Shown here in pieces: positions 10,295-20,386 of a stretch of 31,681 bases of DNA. The stretch spans positions 1-31,681 of the forward strand of contig JADGIZ010000066.1 of the NCBI GenBank assembly GCA_027604665.1, given 5' to 3'. The notes beneath the pieces were generated by a model. That model saw only the letters and a program-made list of their open reading frames with translations, did no database searches and was not told the DNA's origin. Origin of the DNA: Polyrhizophydium stewartii (Eukaryota > Chytridiomycota > Chytridiomycetes > Rhizophydiales). How positions within the stretch are numbered: position 1 is the first letter of the stretch; each line of letters opens with the position of its first letter. Made by a program: the position numbers and the translations under genes.

Positions 10295-12556
10295 ATGAGT
10301 CGCCGGATTCTCGTATCGGTCGAAAAAGCGACCTTCTCGCGACCGGCACACTACTTTGTGAGCGTGCGACTCGAGCCGCCCAGTGCGGAAGGCGCCGATC
10401 AGCAGTCAACGGAAGTCTCTGCCTACACCCACCAGCCAACGTTTGCGCGCAACTTGTTCTCGTTTGTTGTGTCAGACAGTGCTTCTCAACTCGATGCCGA
10501 GAGCAATCCACCCAGCAACGATGTCATGGCGAGCGCGACAAGCAGACGATCCGCCGGTGCGGGTATAGGCGCGGCCACGGCAGACGCCGATCGCATCGAC
10601 GGAGCAGACCCGTCAGGACCACGCCTCGTCGTGTCAGCCTGGACGGCTGCGCGTGAAGAACAGGACGCTGCAGACTCGGATATGATTGCTTCCGATTCGA
10701 TTGCATTGGCTGCTCTTTGGCCTCGTCTCGTAAAGGAGTCGCGGCTTACATGCGAGCTACAAATGCCAGCGCCCGAGGCGTCACCCGACGGTGGCGCTGG
10801 TCTAGCATCAGCAGCACGGAACAGACGCCTCGCGGATCCAACGCCCGCCAGCGGATGGCGCCTTCCAAAGGTTGCTGCAAGTGGTGTGAAGCGGAGCAAT
10901 GATCACGCGAATCTCGACTACGCCACCGATCGCTCGAAACGAGAGCAAGATGGCAAGTTGGCAGTGACACTGACCATCGCCATCGAGCTCTCAAGCATCG
11001 CCAGCGATGTTTCTCGCAAAGAAGCTGAACAACCCAACGTCGCATACCATTCAAAGCAGCAGCATCAGGCGACTGGCGAGCTGAACAGGCCGCCAACCTC
11101 GGATTTGGCGCACATGCCGGCTTCACCGACACCTGATTCGCCTGATTCACGCCTCGCGCGCGGTGCCCACCACAAGACAAAGCCGAGTATGGACAACACA
11201 TCCTTGCGGTCGGCCAGGAAGCCACGTGCCGTTTCCGATACAGAACAGCACACGACGCATCTGCCACAACAAAAGGACGTGGACCAGAGGCAAAAGCTGA
11301 TCGATCGTTTGCTGGCTGAGCTCGACAACCGTACAGAGGCAATACGCAAGGTTGGGCGGGACCTGTACCGTCTTCGTGAGATAAGCAGTGAACAGGAGCG
11401 TGAGATTAGCCAGCTGCGACGCCAACTCGAGCAGAGCGATTTGTCAACCAGAAAGCTCATCAGTATCGCCGACATTGATGCTCTACCGCTGTCTGAGCTG
11501 CAAAGACGATACGTTATGCTCGCCAACAAGCTACACAGCGTGACGGAATCCAATAAGCAAATGAGCACTCAACTGGAACAGCTGCAGAGCGTGGCGCGCG
11601 AACGAGACGCCCTGCGCCAGCAGCTTGAGCATGTACGGCAGGCGCACATGGCACAGCAGGCATTTGTGCTCGAGCTTCAGGATACTGCACAAAAATCGGC
11701 GCAACTGAAGATTGTCGTGAAAACGCAGGAGCAAGTTATTCAACAGCTCGAAAAGTTGCTGAAGACAACGCTGACCTCCAGCGCCGACTCGGCCAAGATC
11801 AGCCGGATGGTGGAGAGCGTCTTGCGGAGCTCGGATCGCGCTGACGAGTCAATAATGGAGCGCCTCGCTAGCCAGAACAAGAAACTGCACGATCGCGTTG
11901 CAAAGTTTGAGGCAACAGAGGCTCTAGTGAGTTTTCTGGGCAGTCTTAAAGGTGGATGGACAGCAGGAAGCCGCGACGCTGAAACCATACTTCTGCGACA
12001 AAAATATGCAGGACAAGGCCTCGGATCGAGGAGTTTTGGAGCAGCGCATTGCAGCGCTCGAGGCCGAACTTTTGAGAGAGCGCCAGAGGTCAGGCGCATA
12101 CGGCATTGTGACTCGGTCGGGATCACGCTGACGCTTGCTTGCAGAACCGGCGAGGCCAAGGCTCGAAGAGCCCAGGCAGATCGCCGCGATCCAGACGAAG
12201 ATGGAACAGCGCCGGTGAGCGCATCCGATGACCTTTGCGGGTTTATGAAGGCCGAGCGCGCAGAGGCGAGATGTAGAGCGCTGGAGGACGAGCTCGCCAA
12301 CTCATCGCGACTCTTTGGACGCCAGATTGCTGAGCTCAAGCAGCAGAACAGCCAGCTGCGAAGCCAGCTCAAGATGAGCCCCGCGACTGCACTGCACAAC
12401 GCTGCCAGCCTGATGGGAAGCGGCACGAGAGGCAGCTCGAGTGCCTTGCCTGGAATCGAGCACAAGGCGCCGTTTGTGCGTCGCTGGCACGAGACAACGG
12501 AGTCGGCCGCAGCAATCCCCGCACTCAACCCACAACCGACCAACGGCCGCCAATGA
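10295..12556 (+). CDS. C2-domain and coiled-coil protein, CCDC33-like
   Basis: The best model has three exons (10295-11926, 12012-12088, 12145-12556) and 706 aa. Residues 1 to about 150 look like a divergent C2 domain: RRILVSVEKATF, HYFVSVRLEP, THQPTFARNLFSF and LVVSAW, with a long insertion before the last strand. A disordered Ser/Pro/Gln stretch follows. Long coiled coils run from about residue 330, including SELQRRYVMLANKLH and LKIVVKTQEQVIQQLEKLL, and a final one near FGRQIAELKQQNSQLRSQL. C2 plus this coil pattern resembles CCDC33, a protein linked to sperm and ciliated lineages. The introns (85 and 56 nt) contain no stop in the genomic frame, so the unspliced frame is also open (753 aa). 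The spliced form is preferred because exon 2 reads as a coiled coil (LEQRIAALEAELLRERQ). The stop overlaps the TTI1 start. Confidence 0.65.
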   Translation: MSRRILVSVEKATFSRPAHYFVSVRLEPPSAEGADQQSTEVSAYTHQPTFARNLFSFVVSDSASQLDAESNPPSNDVMASATSRRSAGAGIGAATADADRIDGADPSGPRLVVSAWTAAREEQDAADSDMIASDSIALAALWPRLVKESRLTCELQMPAPEASPDGGAGLASAARNRRLADPTPASGWRLPKVAASGVKRSNDHANLDYATDRSKREQDGKLAVTLTIAIELSSIASDVSRKEAEQPNVAYHSKQQHQATGELNRPPTSDLAHMPASPTPDSPDSRLARGAHHKTKPSMDNTSLRSARKPRAVSDTEQHTTHLPQQKDVDQRQKLIDRLLAELDNRTEAIRKVGRDLYRLREISSEQEREISQLRRQLEQSDLSTRKLISIADIDALPLSELQRRYVMLANKLHSVTESNKQMSTQLEQLQSVARERDALRQQLEHVRQAHMAQQAFVLELQDTAQKSAQLKIVVKTQEQVIQQLEKLLKTTLTSSADSAKISRMVESVLRSSDRADESIMERLASQNKKLHDRVAKFEATEALVSFLGSLKGGWTAGSRDAETILLRQKYAGQGLGSRSFGAAHCSARGRTFERAPEVRRIRHCDSVGITLTLACRTGEAKARRAQADRRDPDEDGTAPVSASDDLCGFMKAERAEARCRALEDELANSSRLFGRQIAELKQQNSQLRSQLKMSPATALHNAASLMGSGTRGSSSALPGIEHKAPFVRRWHETTESAAAIPALNPQPTNGRQ

Positions 12557-15500
12557 GCACGCTCGACGAGAAGCGACGTCGGGCCTTCCTGGAGGTGAGA
12601 GTGCGCACACCGCGAGGCGGCAGCGCATGCACCTGGTCGCTCTGCGCACGCACGCTGCTGACGCTGTCGGCCGGTTCGACGGCGCTGGTCGCGGCAGCTT
12701 CATCCGCTATGCGTGCCGTGCATGAGCTGGGGGGCATGGGCCATTACACGGACCGACGAAGCGCACCCCGTCGCTCGGCTGGAGGCCGCCATCCAGCGCC
12801 TGCTGGAGCGGCACGGCGCAGACGCACCCGATGTCATAGCGCCCATGCTCGACTGCGTCGCCTTTCCCCTCGTCGAGGCCCTCAAGTCCCGCAAGGCGTC
12901 GGCGGCGACGGTGGAGCTGGTGTGCCGGTGCCTGCGGCTGGTGGTCGAGCCCGGCGCACGCTCTCAGGAATATCGCATGCCGCCGCCGCTGCTGCAGCAC
13001 CTGCTCTTTGAGCTGCCGCTGGTCGGATCCACGCGAGTGCGGCTGCCTCCGGGCGTCGGGCCGATCGCTCTGGCCGATGCGGCAGGGGCACACGAGGACG
13101 TCAAGCTTGCGATTGTCCTGCTTCTGCGTGCCGTCCTGTCTGCCGAGGCCAACGTGCGCGATCGCACGGGCGCATGCTCCATCGACTTTGGCGCCCTGCA
13201 GATCCAACCTGTGCTCTCCCACAACATCGCGATGCTGCTCGACTGGGCCGCCGCCGAAAAGTCTCTTGAGATTCGGCTTGCGGCGCTCGAGTCTGTTGGC
13301 GCAATGGCCGGCGTGGTCGCGGATCCAGAGTGCATTGCGAGGTTCATGCCCGGCATCGTCCTGTGCACATCCAAGATTGCACTCCAGGGCGAAAAGCAGA
13401 ACCACCGGCTTGTCGTGGCCGCCCTGGACCTGCTCGGTACCGTCGTCGAAGCCACGTTATCGGACAGCGTTTCGGCCGACTTTTGCGATGCTTCGGCTTC
13501 TGTCCAGGATGCTCTAACGCGCCTTCAGGCATCTGCGGCCCGCGAAACCGACTCATCCGCGCCGCAAAGGGCTGCACGGCGCGATACACAAAGCGAAAAT
13601 GCCTCGACCATGCAGCTTAGCGAAACAGTGCGCTCAAAGAGTTGGCACGAGACGTCCTCAAGCAACGTTTCCTTGGTTCTGCACAAGATCGCCAAGGCGC
13701 GCCTGAGCCATCACCCTGCAACGAGGCGCGCGGTGGGCAATCTTGCTGCGCGACTGTTCCGCACGTGTTCGGTTTCGCTCTCTGAGGCGCTGCCGTTCAT
13801 GGTCGACACGCTGGTTCTGCTCGATGCCGATGCGGCCGAGAACGGCACTGCTGCCTGTGAGCCTTTCACGCAGAGTCAGATCTCCACCGCGGCATTGCGC
13901 GCAACCGCCACCGCTTCGCCCGAGACAGCCCATCGCATCGGAGATCGCCTGGCTACCGTCTTGGAAGAGTTCTTGCGTGCCGTGCAATCCGGCGACGAAA
14001 CGCAAATCCTCGAGGCCATTCTTCTCAGCAACGGATACATGCTGATTCTGCAGGAGCGCTCGTCGGTTGCGCTCCAGCAGTCAGCTCGCGCACTTGTTTG
14101 CGGGATTGTGCGTCTCCTCGACTTTGACCTCGAAGGCGTGCGAGTGGTCGAAGAGCGACACGCATCCTTTGGTGCGGCTCTTGCGCTCATGGAGTCCTCG
14201 CCGACGGCGCGTCTCGACGAGCAGGTTGTGTTTGCGCGACCGACGCGGCGCTTCAAGACGTTTCGCGATCCACGCATCCTGGCGCAGACTCGCCGTCTTT
14301 GCCGACTAGCAGCGCGATTTGGTGACGCCGAGATGCTGGTCGATGAGTTTTCCGAGCTATTGGCCGACCGCGCGCAACAAGCCGGCGCGCTCTTTGCGAT
14401 CAACGAGATGTGCCTCGGCGCTTGCGGCGTGGATTTCGATCCGCCGGACAACGCTGCCTTCACTGCAAAGGGGGACGCTGCACGCCTTGTCCATGCAGTC
14501 GTTGCTCGCTACTTGTCACAACCGTTTATCGAGTTCCCGACAAATATCTCCGATGGTCGATTGTTTAGCAAGAGCAGCGCATCTGCTAGTACATCTCTTC
14601 AGTCAGGCGCAATCTCGTGGCCTTCAATGACAGTGAAGGACATGAACCAAACGATTCTGGCAAACAGCCTTGTTCTCGAGGGCCTCGGCATGATGGCGTC
14701 CGTCCTGTCACCCGAAGATGCAACCTTTGTCATGATCGACGCCATGTACCCGATTCTCGAGAAGCTCGGCGACCGTAATCATGCGGTCAGTGATGCCGCC
14801 GCATGGGCGCTTCAGCAGTTTGCCAAGACATGCGCCGCGCCTCCGGAGCTCCAAGCTCGCGTGCAGCAACACGCACTTGTGCCCGCACATGTGCCGCAGC
14901 CGACCATTTCGAGCCTCGTGCTGTCAAACGTGGACTATCTTATCGATGCTGTTTCGCGACGCCTGCAGCATCTGCACATGAACCCCTTGGCTCCCAAGGT
15001 TCTGACAGCGGCCATCCGCGTGACTGGTGCTGACCTTGTTGGTCCCCTGCTCTCCGACTGCATCGACCAGCTGCTTGATGTTCTCGACGATCTTGGCACT
15101 GCTGGGCTCGGCGGAGGTCAACTTTTGGCCGACCATGTCCGCGTAGATGTCGAGTTACTGGATCTAAGTGACCCAGGCTTGGCAGGCGAGGTTCTTGGCG
15201 TTTTCTATGCTCTGATTGAAGCAATGTTTCGGTCGGAAAGCGTTCTGGAGCCTATCGGAGCTGCGCGCATCGACAAGCCATACCATGCTCTTTCCTCCAA
15301 TCAAGAAACCGGTGATGTTGTGCAGATGGATGCTGCGCTGGGCATCCCGAGCTGCTCGCCAGAGATCCGCGCATACTTTGTGCAGCGCGGCCAGGTCAAG
15401 GGATCTGGCGACGCCGAACCGCCGGACGAGCACAAATCGGTCACTGCGCGCGAGTACTTTGAGCAGCGTATCCGAGAAAAGGAGGCAGCTCGCTCAAGTG

Positions 15501-16504
15501 CCGCTGGTTTGCGCGAAGACGGGCACAGACGTGATGGAGACGATGGCGATGCCGCAAACAATGCCGATGACGAAGAAGCCGCTGATGATGATGACAACAT
15601 GCAGCCAGCAGACCGAGACGACCCACCTCCAACTCCGTTTGAGCTTGCCGCCAAGCAGATGCTTTCCAAAGCCATCCATTTTCTGTCTTCGGACTCGCCG
15701 GTTCTGCGGGCTCGTGTGATCCGCATGATGCGGATGGGTTTGCCGCTTCTCCGCGCACGGCCGACGGATTTGAACCCGCTGGTTCATGCGATGTGGCCCA
15801 AACTGATGCACCGCTGCCAGGACTCGCACCACTTTGTTGTGCTGGAAGCCGTCATGACTGTTGGTGCGATCGCAGCTGTGGCTCCAGATTTCGTGCGCAA
15901 GCGAATTTCCGAGGATGTGCTGCCGCAGTTTGTCAAGCTGTTGCGCAAGCTGCAGGCCGGCGTGATTGCATCTGCTCGGCCTGCCGCCGGCGCTCGCTCA
16001 ATTGGCGGCTCTGCGCCTGTGGCCGCGGCGGTGCTCAAGAAGCGCAAGCAGCTGGTCGAGAAAGGCGTCTCGGGCGTGACCGACAGGCATCACATCAGCG
16101 ACCACCTTTCAACCAGTACTGTCGAGAACCGGCTCTTTCTTGCCAGTCTCGAGACCATCGAACTCATCTCCAGGACGGTCACGCTACAACGGCACGACCA
16201 AGACCAGATTGCAGCCGTGCTCATGGGCTTTCTCAACACGCGGCTGTACTCAGCGGCGGTGTCCGACTTGGCAGAGCGCCTGTTGGTTGGGTTCGTGAAT
16301 GCAGGTGCCGGCGATTGGATCTGGGCACTGGCGCTCATCGCAAGCGGCTCGAAAAACCTCGGCGTTCCGATCGCCGCGGCGTCCGACCTTGCTGTGACAG
16401 AGATAACACCGGGCGTGCTTACAAGCTTCATGCCATTCGGCACCCCGGCAGACTTTGCGAGCAGGGCACAGCAGCTGTTGCGGTCTTATGCGCTTGCTCT
16501 CTAA
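12553..16504 (+). CDS. TTI1: TELO2-interacting protein 1 homologue (TTT complex)
   Basis: HEAT/ARM-repeat scaffold of the Tel2-Tti1-Tti2 complex, which helps Hsp90 fold and assemble PIKK kinases (TOR, ATM/Tel1, ATR/Mec1). Two exons (12553-12594 and 12698-16504; intron GTGAGA...GGCAG, 103 nt) give 1282 aa. The join makes RAFLE-LHPLCVPC, matching the LRPVCV motif at the N-terminus of human TTI1 and supporting this start. Other family blocks are VRLLDFDLEGVRVVEERH, the VLEGLGMMASVL helix pair, and NVDYLIDAVSRRLQHLHMNPLAPKVL. An acidic loop lies near residue 960 and HEAT repeats continue to the C-terminus. It is longer than the human protein (1089 aa). The start ATG shares two bases with the CCDC33-like stop. 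It converges on SMPD4, 58 bp away. Confidence 0.93.
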
Positions 16505-16562
16505 CTCGAACTCAACGGCAGTCATGCCTTTGGGCAAGAGCGTTCATTGGCGCATGTGGAGC

Positions 16563-17848
16563 TCAGTTGCCGCGGCTGAGGTGCATGCCGGGGTTCATAT
16601 GCTGCCTGCGCACGTTGGTGCGCACCTGGTGGCGGCGAGCGCGGTCCGCACTGGCGACACTCTCTGCGCTGGAGCCGAATCCAACCAGCAGGAAGCGGGC
16701 AACGGAGATGATAATAAACGTGGCAACTGACATGAGCGCCAGACCGGCCATGGTCCCAACCAGCCGCTTCCACGAGGAGCCCAGCCCGCGCAGGATCGGC
16801 TCAGAGGCAATCCTGGGGACTACAGGGAACTGTTCGTGAAGGACGTCCACCTGCACGCCATGTTGACGTCAGCCGCGACCGCGAGAAGCGTCAGGCGTCG
16901 GGGCGTACACATACCGCGGCGTCAATCATTCGTGCCACAACTTGAATGACATGCACCAACAGGGGGCTTTCGTCCGACAAATACATGCGCTTTGCACGGC
17001 TGGACTCAATGACTGGCACGTCGTCAGCCGTGCTCATGCGGAGCCCCTTCTTGATCTGCCGCGCCAAGTGTGTCGAGTCAGCCTTATCGGTTGCGGCTCA
17101 CGGCACGGAGACGAGCAGCATGCCGCGCAACGCACCTGCTCGCGACCACGGTGGGTAAGGCGCAGCATCGGCTCGTCGACCACCTCTGGTGCAAAAACAC
17201 CCGGTGCAACCGGGACAAGCTCTGCCTCGTCGAAACCAAGCTGGCGCGCATGCATGCTGAGGTCGGACTGGCTCCCGTTGGCCGAGCGTGTCACCGGGTC
17301 GAGCTGCGAAAGCACATCGGCCTGCACATCAAGCCCCCAAATGGTCGATATTGCCGAGACGATCTTGCCGATACGCGCCATGTGCAGCGACATTTTCTCG
17401 ATCTGGTCGCGCGTGAGCGGCGCAGTCGTTCGCGCAGCGCCATCTCCGCTACTTCCTGTCAGGAGATGCTTCAGCATGCCAGAGAGCCCCTGCAACCAGG
17501 GCTGCGGAGAGCTGGCAGCGCCAGCCAAGGCGCCTGTATGAGCCCCAGGCGTCCGAAACGGGCCTGATGGTGATCCGGCAGGGCCGGCGGAGCTGCCGCG
17601 GCGGCGCATCGCGGGCGAGGCCGGGACGGACGCAGTATGGTCCCGGTTCTTGTAGTATTCCAGCCTGTCAGAGATGCCACTCAGTTGGACCGCAAGCCGC
17701 TGGGCCTGCGTCGGCGGAACAGGTCAGCATCCACAGCTTTCGTGCGAGAGGTGCAACGCAGCACTTGCGTTCAAACGATTGTCGACGGCAGAGCGGGTGG
17801 CGGTCGACTGAGAATGCAGCTGGGTTTGCAAATGGTAACGTTGACTTG

Positions 17849-17889
<41 letters not shown>

Positions 17890-20243
17890 GGCGATGAGGA
17901 CAGATCGAAGCCGGAGGCACCGCGAATAAAGACTGGGCGGTAGGACGTAATGGGCTTGTCAAACTGCAAGATGTGGCTACGCAGCGCGGGTCCGCTGTTT
18001 TGGTAGGCGTACATCCTGTCCGCCGCGGCCTGGTCGACAGGGCCTCGGGGTTGCGGTCTCAGGCGCGGCGACCATGAGCTTTGCGCAGCAAGACTCGAGC
18101 CGCCTGAGGTCGTTCGAGCCGAGGCCGACACAGCGGCTGAAGAGTGCGGGTCGCGCAGCGCGGCAAGCGTCGACGGGGCAAACGAGTCGAGCGTCACCAA
18201 GGCCGTTTCCATGACCCTGAGCAGCTCTAGCAGCAGTGGATCCGCGAACACGTCCATGACCTTTTGGATGATCTCCAACGAGCGAGCCTCGGACGACGCG
18301 CTCTGGTTGCCGGCTGGCATCTGTGCTGCCGAAGCATGCGGCAGCGCAGCAGACGGCCCCGTGTAGGGCGAGTGTCCGAGCAAGCCCGATGGCCCATAGG
18401 CGCGAGTCGAGGCAGGCGGTCGCATCACTTCCGAGAACGAGAACGTGTGCGTCTTGGCCAGGAACACTTGGAGGAGCACCGTGTAATACACGAAGTTGTC
18501 CTTGACGAACGAGCCCCACTCGCTCGAGAATGGCACGCCGACGCTTCTCCAAGGCGTGATGTACGCGAGCCAAATATCAACCACAGCCTCGATGCTGTCG
18601 TCTTGCGGCCAGCTCTCGATGCACCCCTTGAGAAAGAGGAACAAGCGCGAGCGCAAGGAGCGGTAGGCGTTGGCCTTAGCAATGTCATAGGCCTCATCGC
18701 GGCGAAACTCGGGTGTCTCAAAGCGGTACTGGGAGATCTGCGACTCTCCGGAGATCTTGCGCAGGTCCAGCGATGCGATGTGGCTTGTAAGAATGTGGAT
18801 TGCCTTGAGCTGCACGCGCGTGGGCTGGGCAAACGAAGGAGCTGCGCTTGCTGGCTGGCGGCCAAGGTCGTTTTGGCAGATCCACAGCTCGACAAAGATA
18901 CCAACGACAAACTCGGAGGCGGCGAGAGCTTTGGCAGCCGTGTCGACGTCGGCGCACGAGAAGACATCCTTGTTGTCTCGAGCAGCCGCTAAGCGGGAAG
19001 CCTCGTCGACCGAGGGTAGAGCAGGGGCCTGTCTGCGCGAGCCTGGTGGCTCGCCCTTTTTCGGGGTTGAAAACGCGGATGGCTGCGTCAAGTCGGTCGG
19101 TTTCCAAGGAACAAAGAAGGTAAGAATCGCTTGGACAACCTCAAAGTAGCAAGGGGCCATTGAGGACGGAAGGGCGTGCGTCTGCATCGACTGACTCGAC
19201 GATGAGGCCAGACCCGGTCGCGCCTGATGGAATAAAGGAAACCCCTGCGCACTGGTGTTGGCTCTGGCGACAGCGATGTCCGTCTTGGCAAGATGCGCAG
19301 CGAACGCCAGGCAAAAGACATAGTATTCGAACATGTCTGCGAGCATGGGCATACAGAACCGGGCGGCACAAAGGTCAACACCTGCTCAAAATGGTTCGGT
19401 GCAAAACAAAGTACACACTCAGCATGATGCTCGGTGCGGCCATGCCGGAGCTCTGGTCGAATGCGCCGAGCTGGGCGCCGACGAGTCCCTTGGATGGCGA
19501 CCCGCCAGCGGTCGGCTGCATGCCGGCATTGGAGCCCGATAGCAGATGGCTCTGAGCATTGTTGGGCTGCTGCTGCTGTTGCTGCTGCTGTTGCTGTTGC
19601 TGCTGCGAGAACTGCTGCAGCGCAAGCGGCGCCGGATGGTTGAGTCGGGTGCGGATGATCGTCGCCAGATCCGTCCAGTCGCCTGAGCTCAGGGCCGCGC
19701 GGGTCGATCCCTAGAGTGTCGAGTCAGAACAGAAAGCAAGCCGCTGCACTGTCTGTTTACGGCGCGAGCGCACCGGGATGTTTTCGATGCCGATGCGGTA
19801 CAGCAGGCTGGGGTCGCCGTGCAGCCGCAGCAGCCGAAGCGTGAAGGCGCTCGCAGGGGCAAAGAAGCCCGCCCAGAGCGACTGGTCGGCGCGGCTGAGG
19901 GGCCCCTGGAGGATGCCGCTGCACTCGCGTCGACGGGGCGGTGGGCGGAGAGCATACGCAGGCGATGAGGCGGTTGCGTCGCTGCGTCAGAGCCCGTACG
20001 GCCGGGTCTGGCGGCCGCCGCGGCCTGTCTGCGGCTCTCGGACACTCACGTTTGCTGGCCGCCAGCAGCGCCGAAAAACACTGCACAGAGGCTCGGCAGG
20101 GCAGCGTGCAGCGGGCGGGCGGCGGTCGAGTCGCTGGCTTCGGCGAGCCACTTGCGGCATGCGGCCACGACCTCGGCCTTGGCGGCGTGGTCGGTAAGCT
20201 GCTGCGCGCGCTCGAGGCGGGCCAGCAGCGCGGCGGGATCCAT
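16563..20243 (-). CDS. SMPD4: SMPD4 / neutral sphingomyelinase-3 family protein
   Basis: In animals SMPD4 (nSMase3) is a tail-anchored ER and nuclear-envelope protein linked to sphingomyelin turnover and nuclear pores. Seven exons (20243-20050, 19918-19774, 19710-19419, 19336-17787, 17705-17136, 17055-16915, 16850-16563) give 1059 aa. Family landmarks are IMLNMFEYYVF, LFLFLKGCIESWPQDDS, DIWLAYITPWRS, EWGSFVKDNFVYY and SYRPVF. The C-terminal block VIQVVARMIDA leads to one strong membrane helix at about residues 993-1022. It carries two polyglutamine tracts absent from animals. Exon 3 to 4 uses an 82-nt intron that rebuilds the family LN-FEYY motif. The exon 4 to 5 junction is weak: an in-frame TGA at 17726-17724 must be removed, and the only in-phase donor is GTCGAC at 17786. 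The ATG lies 143 bp downstream of the RMC1 stop, so its promoter must be short. Confidence 0.88.
17850..17888 (-). repeat. CAG repeat coding polyglutamine in SMPD4 exon 4
   Basis: Twelve uninterrupted CAG codons followed by one CAA on the coding (minus) strand, giving 13 Gln at about residues 694-706. A pure trinucleotide run like this is prone to length variation. Confidence 0.9.
19567..19605 (-). repeat. Interrupted CAG/CAA repeat coding polyglutamine in SMPD4 exon 3
   Basis: Thirteen Gln codons (residues 149-161) with CAA interruptions among CAG. The mixed codons suggest selection or age at the protein level, unlike the pure tract in exon 4. Confidence 0.9.
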
Positions 20244-20386
20244 TTGAGAGAAGCGAGGCGAAGCTCGAGCCAACGGCCTTGGATCCGTGCTGGTTCGCGA
20301 GGCCCCAAGAGTATGCGTAATCAAAGCGGACACGCCGCCCCCAGCACACTTCCCCCTCAACACGGATCCGTGCTACTCCAGGGCGT

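Noticed and set aside
12215..12250. 36-nt GTGAGC...AAG segment in the CCDC33-like gene as a third intron
   Set aside because: Removal keeps frame, but the length is below the 52-nt minimum seen elsewhere in the window and nothing in the protein requires it.
19382..19418. 37-nt intron option in SMPD4 (acceptor GAGCAG)
   Set aside because: It keeps frame but is shorter than any other intron here. The 82-nt alternative ending at 19337 rebuilds the conserved LN-FEYY motif.
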